Shown here piece by piece: positions 31,936 through 41,570 of a stretch of 64,000 nt of DNA; within the stretch, counting starts at the first letter, position 1, and every line of letters begins with the position of its first letter. The translations under genes were made by a program, and so were the position numbers. The stretch lies in contig OX438744.1 in the NCBI GenBank assembly GCA_949316235.1, positions 32,422,778-32,486,777 on the forward strand. The letters run 5' to 3'. The notes under the pieces are model-generated. The model had not been told where the DNA came from and did no database searches. It worked only from the letters and a program-made list of their open reading frames with translations. This DNA is from Oegoconia quadripuncta. Taxonomy: Eukaryota; Arthropoda; Insecta; Lepidoptera; Autostichidae.

Positions 31936-32142
31936 TTAAACGGTTCATTTTAGAGCCAGTTTTTCAGTTAATAAATTCACTATAATTCGTAATAAATGAA
32001 GATATTGGAAAGATCTGGCCTAAGCCCAGTCTACTGATGAACATAGGAAGGAAACTATGTGCAAAACTCTGATAAACTGACTATTAAAAGATAATCAAGA
32101 TGCAGATATTCAGTCCATAATTCCCCTTTTTTTTGTTCACAA

Positions 32143-32466
32143 TTTTTTTTTTATGCACGGCGGGTTCGTGCTTGTCCTCAATCACACCTGATATTAAGTG
32201 AAGATGAGGTCGAAGGTGGAAGCGTCCTGACCCGGAAACCCCAACACTTTTGGGGGACTGGCTATATTTTATCTCCGACAACCGGTACACAACAATGCTA
32301 TTAACATTGCTGCTTGGCGGCAGATTTAGATAAGATGGTGGTAGCTAGCCAGGCGGACATTTAAAACCACCAACCAAACCGAGTACTTAAACATGTACTC
32401 CGCTGGGGATCGAACCCGCAACCTCCGAATCGTAAACCCAATGTTATTTACATTGAGCCACGGAGG
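32143..32466 (-). mobile_element. SINE-A, full length
   Basis: Poly(T) at 32143-32152, then the whole body and the tRNA-like head. The minus strand has TGGCTCAATGTAAATAACAT (box A) and GGTTGCGGGTTCGATCCCCA (box B). It forms a close inverted pair with the copy starting at 32491. Confidence 0.85.
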
Positions 32467-32490
32467 CGGATTTTTGCAAACGGCTCTCAA

Positions 32491-32618
32491 TAAGATAGTC
32501 AGTCCCCCAAATATGTTAGAGTTTCCGGATCATTACGCTTCCACCTTCGACCTCATCTTCACTTAACATCAGGTGTGATTGAGGTGAAGTACCTAACCCG
32601 TTGTGTATATAAAAAAAA
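32491..32618 (+). mobile_element. SINE-A 3' part with poly(A)
   Basis: TAAGATAGTCAGTCCCCCAA to the A run, facing the full-length minus copy 25 bp away. Confidence 0.75.
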
Positions 32619-32752
32619 TTGTTATTCTCAATTGTTTTCATTTGGTGGCTTCGTTAAACTAAGTCCTACAGCGTGAAAACACTGACTGCCAAGTGGCCCT
32701 CGTGAGTGGATGCTATTCCTCAACGGTAGGAGCGATCTAAGGTGGTTAATGT

Positions 32753-32776
32753 TCAATACAATACAATACAATACAA
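32753..32776. repeat. (ATACA)n microsatellite
   Basis: Four to five ATACA units. The same pentamer ends the family G LINE tails at 57590 and 60798, so this may be a tail remnant. Confidence 0.6.
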
Positions 32777-32778
32777 AT

Positions 32779-33342
32779 GTAATATGTGAAGCTGTCAAAT
32801 TATTAATAATATAACTTACCAATATGTACTGCAAGGTTCTCACCAAAACCGGTCGAGGAAATAAGCGATCAGTTTTAATAAGGATGACAAGAGTCTCTTT
32901 TTTGGAAAATAAATATTTTTGATAAGAAACATGTCATGGCGACCGAAAGGCGAAAGGAATTTATGTTAATAACGCCAGGACTCAGGCACAAAGTTACGGA
33001 CCCATTGGAGTTTGAGTTCGAATATCATTAATTACTTAATCAGTTTTATTTTTATGTCAATGTATAATGAACGTACAAGAAACATTGGAAGTGTATATCC
33101 ATAGCTGAACAAATAGTTCCACATATATTTCCACAGCAATGGATTTGTGGCAAATGCGGATAATCCCTAAGGCAAACTGGCTATGTCCGTAAGGGTGCAA
33201 GGTCACAAAGGGGCACGCGCGCGAACATGATGACAATTGGGAGGTAATGACCCCTCTGTGTATAAGCGCCCCTACCACACACGTAGTAACGCCAATTACG
33301 CTACAGTCATCACTGTTTATTAGTACTAGTTAAAATTTATAA
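32779..33342. other. Unannotated spacer
   Basis: Nothing recognised. Confidence 0.35.
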
Positions 33343-33344
33343 TA

Positions 33345-33814
33345 TTAGGGCCTTACCTATGAAATTGGCGTTTTGTATGAAGAATTTCATTAAGACTGTT
33401 TTCTCCATACAAACATTTTCGATTTTTTTTTTGGGAACGGCAAATCCCAATTTAGCTAAACTTTGTGTGTATTATCGGATAACATTAAGTTAAGTACAGG
33501 CAGCGTTAATTTTTAAAAGTAACCGCTTTATAAAAGTTTCAGCGAATCTAAGAAATGATTATGGGAAGCACATGAAAATTATTGTAAATTATTTTGCGCA
33601 ATAAAGAGTATTTGTATTGTATGAAAAGAGCTCTATTAATTTTTTTTTATTATGTGATTTAGCCCAGAAATTAAAAAATATTTCATGTGAAACCTTGAAA
33701 TAATATTCCATTTTCCAAATAAAAAACAAATTTGGATATAGCTTTGAAAATCGTAGGAATTGGTACATATGATTAACGAAGAAAAAAACTCCAATTACAT
33801 AGGTAAAGACCCAA
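33345..33814. mobile_element. TA-flanked MITE (Tc1/mariner-like), copy 1
   Basis: The left end TTAGGGCCTTACCTATGAAA and the complement of the right end (TTGGGTCTTTACCTATG) form terminal inverted repeats. TA lies on both sides (33343-33344, 33815-33816). The second copy, in the opposite orientation, is 59951-60373. No ORF is present, so it is non-autonomous. Length is 470 bp, or 421 bp without the nested insertion at 33579-33627, close to the 423 bp of copy 2. The TA duplication suggests the Tc1/mariner superfamily, which is inference because no transposase is seen. Confidence 0.8.
33579..33627 (+). mobile_element. 42-bp LINE tail nested in the MITE, with 7-bp duplication
   Basis: TTATTGTAAATTATTTTGCG, CAATAAAGAGTATTTGTATTGT is the extreme 3' end of family G (compare the complements of 57595-57640 and 60800-60855). 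The target duplication ATGAAAA is at 33572-33578 and 33621-33627. MITE copy 2 lacks the insert and has a single ATGAAAA at the equivalent point. Confidence 0.85.
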
Positions 33815-34599
33815 TATATGGTCTCTAGAGCGGCCTTGCCAGGGGAGCTCTCGACATTTATACCATCTCTGTTCTGCGGCTTGCATCCAGCACCTTCCCG
33901 CGACCTTTATCAAGTCATCCGTCCACCTGGTGGATAGACTCTAGAACTTAAATGCCCTCATCAGCCATCTGTTCACGAGCTAAGTACCCTGCCCACTGTC
34001 ACTTCAACTTACTAATCTGCTGGGCTATGTCGATAACTTTCGGTATTCTATGAATTTCTTTATTCAGGATTCGATTTCGTTGTAAAACATCGAGCATCAC
34101 CCTCTCTATAGTTGTATATGATCTTGAACTGTCTTATCAAGCAGCAAGCTTTCATCTAATGAAAAATTTACACATATTGTATTAAACGTCCTGTACGGTT
34201 CACAATGTAGCGGGATCCTCATGAAAACTCCACAGCTCACTTTCAATAAATTGGGTTTATTTCGAGAAGATCAAAAAATTACAAAAATTGGTGGTGTACG
34301 ACCTCAGTATGTAACGTGGCGAACGAACCGGCGGAAAAAAACAAACTTTACACCAGTCTTAAAAAAATCACATATTACATATGTAGCTATACACTGTAGT
34401 AGGTGCACATTGAACGAAAAGGATCACATGTACATGTCGTCGTGCAATTTTATTGTACATATATGTCAAAGTTGAAACGTTTTTTAACCTCATGACTTAA
34501 TGTTGGATCATATTTTCTATCACCCGGAGAATTTTAAATTTTAAATACATCATTTTTCAGCCCGGAACATAAGAATGGCAATATTTATAGTTTTAAAGT
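33815..34599. other. Unannotated spacer
   Basis: 33840-34060 has mixed composition and may be old LINE coding sequence (GACCTTTATCAAGTCATCCG, TCCACCTGGTGG). Not resolved. Confidence 0.3.
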
Positions 34600-34894
34600 T
34601 ATGTTTAGTCAATAAAGTGTACATGTTTTATTATAAAATAGCAGACTATTTAAATGATAATCATCCTACGACATAACCAGCTCGTTCGTATGCCAGGCTA
34701 TTTCACAATTAATAATAAAATATTGTTCTGTCTTTTTTGCAATATAAAAAGTAGTTATAATACAGGAACCTTTCGAGCTTCTTGCTTCTTCTTCTCAGAG
34801 GTAAATTGCCTTTAGAACAAGCTGTAGCTTAAATGTAAAAACTGGTGTATCCTGTGTACCTAATTACAAAATAAAGTTTTTTTTGACGTTGACT
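34600..34894 (+). mobile_element. CR1-like LINE 3' end (family K)
   Basis: Ends of ORF2 (ATAGCAGACTATTTAAATGA) and the 3' UTR blocks GCCAGGCTATTTCACAATTA, TTCTCAGAGGTAAATTGCC, GTGTACCTAATTACAAAATA, AAG, then a TTTGACGTTGACTTGA end. Confidence 0.75.
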
Positions 34895-35099
34895 TGATTG
34901 TCCGATTCAAATTGATGCTTAGCTTCAGTTATTAACGAAGGGTGTTGGAATAAATTATGAATAGACCAATCGAGCTCCTCAAGGTGAGTGATATGAAGAC
35001 AAACGGGCCACCTGATTAGTCACAGGTTTCAACAAACTTTGAAAGCTGTTCCTGAGTACGCACTGAACAATTATCATCCGGCTTTTATTCCACTTTACG

Positions 35100-35212
35100 T
35101 GGGGGTCGGCACTACAGGATTTTTTTCATCCATTTCTCCCTATCAACCATCATCTTACTCCTCTCCTAACCATATCATCTTTCACACAATCCATCCATAT
35201 TTTCTAGGATAT
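35100..35212 (-). pseudogene. LINE C-terminus remnant
   Basis: The minus strand encodes KIWMDCVKDDMVRRGVR, then a stop, and continues with the cognate of TADR...W.KKS..ADP (stop codons inside). Same ORF type as 18030-18230. Confidence 0.55.
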
Positions 35213-35275
35213 ACCTACCTATAATGTTCTTTCGTCAGATTTCTGACATATTTCTGACCTACATATCATATGCGT

Positions 35276-35290
35276 AATGCTTCCTAACCT
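35276..35290 (+). repeat. Target-site duplication, left copy
   Basis: AATGCTTCCTAACCT, repeated exactly at 36887-36901. The last T may belong to the poly(T), making the duplication 14 or 15 bp. Confidence 0.9.
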
Positions 35291-36886
35291 TTTTTTTTTT
35301 TTTATTTTTTCGAGGGGAAATACGTTTACGCATTCGACCCGCCGCTGTGGGGCAGCGACGGGGATATGTGGGACTCCCCGCTCCAATGACAGGAGCGGGA
35401 CTACCCACTAAAACCCCCCGGCGACCTTCCTCGGCAGTAGGGAGGACCTGGGAACGCATAAGCGGCTCCAGGTCGTCCCCCGCCCCGCCTCCCCTCACAA
35501 GGGGAGGCCCGTTCCCGGAGGGCGGCTAGCGCGCCCTCCGCGGGAGCACTGTCGAGCCCCACACCGCGATCAGCGAGCGGTATGAGGCGCGACAGGGCCC
35601 GATGCGACGACACCCCCCCGGTCGCTCCGGGGGGTGTTATCCTCTCCCGGGTCGCGTCCGGCGGCTACATCGCCCCGAGATGTAGCCGCCCGCGACCCCG
35701 GACGACGTGCAGGGGGGCTAGCGAGCGTTGCCGCCCCCCCGACGTCGCCTCCTGCGAGCGGGATCGGCCCTCTCCCGATCCCGCTCTGCGGCCTCCTTCT
35801 GGAGCATGACTGCCTCGCAGAAGGAGGCCGCTGCCCTCCAACCCTCCTCGCTCGCCAGCATAGCCGCGACTAATGCTGGCGGGGACAGATCTCGTCCGAT
35901 CCGGTCGACCAGGTCTCGACGCTCGGACTGCCACGCCGGGCAGTCCTCCAGCGTGTGCTGGGCGGAGTCCTGGTCGGACGCGCAGTGGTGGCATCGTGCC
36001 GTCTCCTCCCGTCCGATTCGACTCAGATACTCACCGAAGCACCCGTGCCCGGTGAGTATCTGAGTCAACCTGTAGGTGACGCAGCCTTTCCTCCCCATCC
36101 ATGCTTCGAAGTTCGGCAGAACGGCTCCGACGGCGCGTTGGCGGGCGCAGCCTTGTAGCACAAGGCGCTCCCGCCAGAGCGTCAGCGCACGTCGGTGTGC
36201 GTTCTGCCGTAGCATTTCGAGCTCTCGGTCCGGCGCGACCCCCTCGGCGTCCCGTCCGACAGAACGGATGCGGTCGTAAACCGCCGCGTCCATGTCGGCC
36301 AGGATGTCGAAGGGTGGAGCCCGCGCTAGGACCGTCGCCGCCTCGAACGAAATCGTCCGGTAGCCTCGTACGATCCGGATGGCCATCAGCCGCTGCAGGC
36401 TCCCGAGGAGAGCTCTGCAGCGGGAGGACCCCGCCAGGTCGCTGGACCAGACGGGGGCCCCGTAGAGGGCCATGGATCGCACGACGCCACCGTAGAGGCG
36501 GCGAACTTCCTCCCGTGGTCCCCCGAGATTAGGTAGCAGGAGGTGCAACGCGCCCGCTACCTTCCGCACTCGGGGGACCAGGCGCTCGAAATGCTCTTCG
36601 AAGCCCCATCGGCTGTCCAGGGTGAGGCCCAGGTACTTGATGCACCGCCCCACCTGGACTTCAGCGTCACCTACCCGGAGTCGCGAGCTGGGTGGTTGCC
36701 GGCCTCGTCGGAGGCCATGGAACCATAGCGCCTCGGTCTTGTGAGGCGCTACCTCCAGGCCCAGCTCGCGTACCTTCCCGACGACACATGCCACGCCAAG
36801 TTCGGCGAGCCGAAGCACCTCCTCGAAGTCGGTCCCCTCGGCCAACACCAGTGTGTCGTCTGCGTAGCAGACGACAGACAGGCCGG
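35291..36886 (-). mobile_element. R1-clade LINE, 5'-truncated, with poly(A)
   Basis: A 1.6-kb GC-rich block in AT-rich DNA, bounded by exact 14-15 bp duplications. The minus strand ends in a poly(A) (T run from 35291). From the 3' end it holds a 3' UTR of about 430 bp and then the C-terminal part of ORF2. The 5' truncation lies just upstream of the reverse transcriptase YADD motif. It is still intact over what remains, so the insertion is probably recent. It could not move by itself because the endonuclease and most of the reverse transcriptase are missing. R1-clade elements include rDNA- and telomere-specific lineages. The host site is neither rDNA nor a telomere array, but it carries CCTAACCTAAC. 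Confidence 0.9.
35718..36886 (-). CDS. ORF2 C-terminal part: reverse transcriptase end plus Cys/His motif
   Basis: The frame is open from the truncation point to a stop at 35718 (about 389 codons). It starts at GLSVVCYADDTLVLAEG: YADD is the catalytic core of the reverse transcriptase palm, which in the full element copies RNA into DNA at the nicked target. Then come KTEALWFHG, KYLGLTLDSRW (thumb region), a long connection domain, and TGHGCFGEYLSRIGRE followed by C-x2-C-x8-H-x4-C (CHHC ... H ... C), the zinc-binding motif of R1-type ORF2 C-termini. The tail is Arg-rich. There is no start codon of its own; the nominal starts are internal. Plus-strand frames in this block are shadows. Confidence 0.88.
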
Positions 36887-36901
36887 AATGCTTCCTAACC
36901 T
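36887..36901 (+). repeat. Target-site duplication, right copy
   Basis: AATGCTTCCTAACCT, same as 35276-35290. The undisturbed site reads TTCCTAACCTAACTTTT. Confidence 0.9.
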
Positions 36902-37005
36902 AACTTTTAGTGATAAGGCCGCCAAATTGTACTCTCCCCTTTTTTTTATTTATCGTTGTGTTATGCTTTTTATTGTTGTACAATAAAGAATATTTTGTTT
37001 GTTTG
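36902..37005 (+). mobile_element. LINE 3' end (family G), GATAAGGCCGCC type
   Basis: CTTTTAGTGATAAGGCCGCC, then GTACAATAAAGAATATTTTG and a TTTG-repeat end. Family G shares AGYGATAAGRCCGCC and a CAATAAAG polyadenylation region, but the terminal repeat differs between members. The R1 element sits directly at its left edge. Confidence 0.7.
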
Positions 37006-37977
37006 TCTTTGTTATTTTTTGGTTTTTGTTTATTATGAAACAAACAGTCGTTTATAAACATATTCAAAACTTAAAAAGAACTAAATCGAGACCTAAGCGA
37101 TTTAAATATTACAATTTATAAAGTGCAGTGGTGAGCCAAAAAAAAAAGAACAGTAACAAACAACATTGGTTATTGTGAGGCACTGTATGCCATCAAATAA
37201 CCGCCATCATAATATCATATATATTTATCATAACACAAAATATATTATCATACAACATATTATGATAATATGTTTCTATACATGTATATATATACTTATA
37301 CATCATAATAACAAGTATATCAAGCCTTAGCTAACTTAAAAGCTTTCTTCAATGAGTTCAATGAATAGCAGAAAATATCAACGTTAAGAAGTTTTTCGTT
37401 GTTATTATCTAGTCTACAAGCACGTTTTATAAATATATTTTCTGCGTAACACGTTCTGCTATTGGAGATATGAAATAAATCCTTTTTTCTACATTCACCT
37501 TCACGTCTTCGAGGTACTCCAAAATGAACACTGTGTAATAAGGAGGGGACATCCAGGTGACTATGTATTATTTTATATAATAAAACAGAGTCAATACAAT
37601 CACGTCGGTGTTAAGTATCTACCCCTCAAATTTCAATCACTGGCGTCACTTTCGAACTTCTTCTGACGTTAAAAGCAAATTAGATAACCATATTCTGTAT
37701 TACACCTGCGTCTCGTCTCATATCTTCCGTAATACAGTACCCTGTATAAAATAAATTGCTTTTTAGCTTATAAGTTATCGGTGCACCTGTTTCGGATCCG
37801 TTTACTAAATACCTACTCAAAAGCAAAGCGGCTTTAAAATGTATAGATATTATGTTATTATATAGAGTTCATCGAATCTTAGAATCTCGGGATAATCGGT
37901 GTTTTGGGTAAATAGGTCATTTACCGCAGTGGTACCATTAAAATTTTTTGCGTTCATAAATACATACATACATAGAC
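37006..37977. other. Unannotated spacer
   Basis: 37200-37330 is a TATCATA-rich low-complexity patch. 37480-37600 may be an old LINE 3' UTR. Nothing firm. Confidence 0.35.
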
Positions 37978-38003
37978 GACCTGTTTGGTGTAGTATGTAT
38001 ACG
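37978..38003 (+). repeat. SINE-B head remnant
   Basis: GACGACCTGTTTGGTGTAGT is the first 20 bases of family B, followed by unrelated sequence. Confidence 0.45.
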
Positions 38004-38034
38004 CTTTTTCAATAAGGTTCGGTTCAATAAGGAA

Positions 38035-38124
38035 TCTTCGACTTCATCTTCACTTAACATCAGGTGTGATTGAGGTCAAGTACCAACCCGTTATGCATAA
38101 AAAAAAAAAAAAAAAAAAAAAAAA
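38035..38124 (+). mobile_element. SINE-A 3' end with 26-nt poly(A), joined to a LINE
   Basis: TCTTCGACTTCATCTTCACT to GTTATGCAT, then A at 38099-38124. The next base starts LINE coding sequence (GGTCCCAGTTGATATACAAA) with no spacer. Confidence 0.8.
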
Positions 38125-38494
38125 GGTCCCAGTTGATATACAAAATCTTCCTCTCGATAAATTTAAAGATACTATAAAACAGAAACTAATTAACAAAACA
38201 TATTATAAAATATCAGACTATTTAGATGATAATCATCCCTGGACATAATCAGATTGTTCGCATGCCAGGCTATTTCACGATTAATAATGAAATATAAAAA
38301 CCTTTTTGTAATATAAAAACCTTTATGTAAAATCAAAGCCTGATTTTAAAAGAGCAACCCTTCAAGTTTCTTGCTTGTTCTTCTCAGGGGAAAATTGCAT
38401 TTTGAACAAGCAGTAGCTTAAAAAATGTAAAATTGACTATTGTAAGTGTACTCTGTGTACCTACAAAATAAAGCATTTTTGACTTTGACTTTGA
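38125..38494 (+). mobile_element. CR1-like LINE 3' end (family K), best copy
   Basis: Begins inside ORF2. The frame reads VPVDIQNLPLDKFKDTIKQK, then LINKTYYKISDYLDDNHPWT and TAA at 38246-38248. The 3' UTR has GCCAGGCTATTTCACGATTA, CAGGGGAAAATTGCATTTTG, AACAAGCAGTAGC and GTACTCTGTGTACCTACAAA, then AATAAAGCATT and TTTGACTTTGACTTTGA. The terminal hexamer repeat and the FK..I...L....YY.I..YL pattern fit CR1-type elements. Truncated, so immobile. Confidence 0.8.
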
Positions 38495-38762
38495 GTGGTT
38501 AGCAACTCTGACCACTACACCAAAAGGTTGCGGGTTCGAATCCCGCTAGGGACATATGTTTGTGTGATGAATACGGACATGTCTACCGGAGTCATGGATG
38601 TTTTCATTTATAATATGTATTTATTTACAAAAAAAATGTATTTATGTAGTATATAAACCATCTGGTATCCACAACATAAGCCTATAAGTTGCTTACTGTG
38701 GAACTAGATGGCGCTGTGTAGGATATGTCTAAGGATATTTATTATTATTATTATTTATTATT
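38493..38762 (+). mobile_element. SINE-B, near full length
   Basis: GTGGTTAGCAACTCTGACCA, AGGTTGCGGGTTCGAATCCC (box B), ATGGATGTTTTCATTTATAA, TGTATTTATGTAGTATATAA, CCATCTGGTATCCACAAC, AACTAGATGGCGCTGTGTAG and a TTATTATTATT tail. It starts within the LINE hexamer tail. Confidence 0.8.
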
Positions 38763-39164
38763 TTCAAATTATTTTGTTTCTCAGCTTATTAGCTGGCTTA
38801 TTGATGTGTACGGGCCTAGGCCAAGTATACTTCAGGGGGGTTCATATGTTTCATGGTCGGGTGTTGCGGGGCGGGGTGGGGTCTAATGTGGGCGTTCTGT
38901 TAAATCTGTAAAAATTTCCTAACTATGCGGCATGTGTTGAGTATGACTCTGTGTAGAAGAGTGGAGGTATTAGGTGGTAGGTTTAGTGTAGTAAGTGATT
39001 GTTGTAGTTGTTTGGGTATTACCCCTGTAGCTGAAAGAACTATCGGAACTGTAGTAACTTTTTGGAGATACCAAAGTCGGGATATTTCATCTTTTACTTC
39101 TGTGTATTTAGAAACCTTTTCTGATATTGTGGCGTGCTGGTTGCTGCTGCTGCTGCTGGCGTGG
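38763..39164. other. Unannotated spacer
   Basis: G-rich patch at 38835-38895 (GGTGTTGCGGGGCGGGGTGG) and a CTG repeat at 39141-39158. Nothing else. Confidence 0.4.
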
Positions 39165-39491
39165 TTTTTTATGCACAATGGATTGGGATTTGACCTCAGT
39201 CACACCTGATGTTAAGTGAAGATGTGGTCGATGGTGGAAGCGTACTGACCCGGAAATCCCAACACATTTGGAGGACTGGCTATCTTATCTCTGACAACCG
39301 GAACACAACAATGCTATTAACATTGCTGCTTGGCGGCAGATTTAGATAAGATGGTGGTAGCAAGCCAGGCGGGCATTTAAAATGCCCTACCACCAACCAA
39401 ACCGAGTACTTAAACATGTACCCCGCTGGGGATCGAACCCGCGACCTCCGAATCGTAAGCCCAATGTTGTTTACATTGAGCCACGGAGGCG
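39165..39491 (-). mobile_element. SINE-A, full length
   Basis: Short poly(T), complete body and tRNA-like head. The minus strand reads CCGCCTCCGTGGCTCAATGT, AAACAACATTGGGCTTACGA, TTCGGAGGTCGCGGGTTCGA and TCCCCAGCGGGGTACATG. This is the best copy for a family consensus. Confidence 0.87.
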
Positions 39492-39504
39492 GTTGAACAC
39501 TCTT

Positions 39505-39990
39505 TTCAAAATCAAAATCAAAAATATTTTATTCAATGTAGGATACAAAAGTATCACTTATTGAAAGTCAACATGTTATTTTTTTTTAAACTACATCGCT
39601 TCACAAGGTGTTATGGTTAGGAAGAAGAAGCGACAAGAAACTCCGCAACAACACATCTTTTCAATTAGTTTCCATCTTTACAATAATATTACATTTTATA
39701 TTACATATTACAAAACAATAGCAATTAACATAACGACCAGCTAACACCAGACCTCCTTATCGCCTAAATAATCATCTATCCTGTAATAACCCTTCTTACA
39801 CAGAGTTTCTTTAATGTGGCGTTTAAATTTCTGCTCTGTTAAACTCAATACATGGGAGTACATCTTTTTAGGGAGTTATCTGAGCGTCTGGTTGATGCAT
39901 CCCACGATGGGAGGGCTGGCCAATACTTTGGTCAAAGAATCAGCCTTGCTATACAGCGAGGAAACGCGGCCAGCCTTCTGGGTACCATTC
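39505..39990 (-). mobile_element. CR1-like LINE end with ORF2 C-terminus (family Kb)
   Basis: The minus strand encodes LTEQKFKRHIKETLCKKGYY, RIDDYLGDKEVWC and a stop at about 39750, preceded by a frame with PPIVGCINQTLR. The 3' UTR runs to TGAATAAAATATTTTTGATT and a TTTTGA hexamer end (39505-39520 complement). It is clearly related to family K (KFK..IK..L.KK.YY.I.DYL.D) but with a different UTR. Confidence 0.75.
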
Positions 39991-40643
39991 CACCAATCAG
40001 AGACTTGGTGCAAGTTTTTTATTTGTGATTTTTTTTTTATAATAAATTGTATAATTATTGTTTATAAATATTGTACAAATGTTAAAGAAATATATAATTG
40101 TTAGTATAATAACGAATTTCAATAACTCAAAACGAAATTTAAAAAAAAATCTAAATACAAAAAGAAATGATGTAAATTCTCTAGCTCTAGAAGCGCTTTT
40201 AAGTTATTTTGCTACATTTTTGGCGATTCTAATAATATATTTAGAATGCCACGTCTGTTAGATTACAAACTGTTTAATCTCTTTACCAATTCCGCCTACC
40301 GTTCAAGTTTGCAGCGTAACGAAGTACATAAGATGGTAATAGGAACACGATCTCATCTGGCCTTCATTAGTTCACTATTAGAGCAAAACCGCCTCGGCTC
40401 AGTTGGATGGTTTAGCGGGGAGGTGGCGAGTTTGATTCCCGAACTTAAGAGATTATCATCAACAACAGATTAGAACAACAACAGAACCAAGCCGTCTCTT
40501 CCCGTGGGTGTCGAAAAAGGTGACTAAGGGGCTTTCCACCGATAAACATCTATAATTTTGCACTTTTCAACGGCGATGTGCTCACTCCTTGTCACGTGTG
40601 CATTTTTGTATATTTCGTAAGGTGAACCGTGGATATTGTTTAA
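39991..40643. other. Old LINE-like sequence
   Basis: 40490-40540 holds GCCGTCTCTTCCCGTGGGTG, a block I recognise from lepidopteran LINEs. A related TGACACCCACGGGAAGAGA occurs in reverse near 30890. The open frame at 40246-40473 is not believed to be a gene. Confidence 0.35.
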
Positions 40644-40974
40644 TTTTTTTTTTATGCATAACGGATTGGTAGGCACTTGACGTTATGTTATGTTAACGGA
40701 TGTTATGAAGATGAGGTCGTAGGTGGAAGCGTACTGACCCGGAAATCCCAACACATTTGTAGGGCTGGGTATCTTATCTCTGACAACCGGAACACAACAA
40801 TGCTATTAACATTGCTGTTTGGCGGCAGATTTAGATAAGATGGTGGTAGCAAGCCAGGCGGACATTTAAAATGCCCTACCACCAACCAAACCGAGTACTT
40901 AAACATGTACCCCGCTGGGGATCGAACCCGCGACCTCCGAAACGTAAACCCAATGTTGTTTACGTCATTAAACT
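40644..40974 (-). mobile_element. SINE-A, nearly full length
   Basis: Poly(T) 40644-40653, body, and head to GTAAACAACATTGGGTTTAC. The last bases of the head are lost. The 3' part is rearranged (GACGTTATGTTATGTTAACG). Confidence 0.8.
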
Positions 40975-40994
40975 TTTAATGTTTGTAACACCTA

Positions 40995-41060
40995 TACACT
41001 ATTGTTTGGGATATCTCTGACCACGCCAATTGGGATAAAGCTCGTGACGTTATGTATGTA
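40995..41060 (+). repeat. TTTGGGATA short repeat, copy 2
   Basis: GTTTGGGATATCTCTGACCA, CGCCAATTGGGATAAAGCTC, GTGACGTTATGTATGTAAC, as at 13888 and 59578. Confidence 0.45.
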
Positions 41061-41469
41061 ACCAAGGAGTTTATAGCGAGGGGTGTCGAACTTTTGAACG
41101 GCCTTCTACAACCACATTTCGAAAATTGATTTACATCAAAAATATATTAATACAACTCGTAATAAATTTAAATGTGCCCATAATATCTTCATTTACATTA
41201 ACAAAACCCATCTTTAAATTTAAAATCTCCAGTACCTTTACGCGGCAGAACGCAATCGTAGATATCCAGAGGGCATATAGAGCGAGAAAGGCATACATAT
41301 TGCAGTAAGAGCGATAGAGTCAGTGAGATATGAAGTCATAAATATCGCACAGCTGGATTCTTCTTACTCGATACTTTTTTCTCCAAAAACGAGAATCTAT
41401 GTCGTTTACGGGTAAAATACAGACGAGCGCAAAAGTGATAACTCAATATTTATTAAATTAGGTATGTTA
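41061..41469. other. Unannotated spacer
   Basis: Nothing recognised. Confidence 0.35.
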
Positions 41470-41570
41470 GGCCATTGTGCGCAGGACCGATCGTTGTGGA
41501 GATCCTTGGGGGAGGACTTTGTCCAGCAATGGACGTCTTTCGGCTGATATGATGATGATGATTGTCAAGC
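41470..41570 (+). mobile_element. RTE-type LINE 3' end with GATGATGATG tail
   Basis: GGCCATTGTGCGCAGGACCG, TTGTGGAGATCCTTGGGGGA, GGACTTTGTCCAGCAATGGA, CGTCTTTCGGCTGATATGAT, GATGATG. A very common lepidopteran LINE terminus. Confidence 0.7.

Noticed and set aside
35582..36532. Several plus-strand open frames of 60-143 codons
   Set aside because: They are shadows of the minus-strand R1-clade ORF in GC-rich DNA, where stop codons are rare in all frames.
38493..38560. tRNA gene-like sequence with box A and box B
   Set aside because: It is the head of SINE-B. The same head is followed by a constant non-tRNA body at several sites, and the cloverleaf is decayed.
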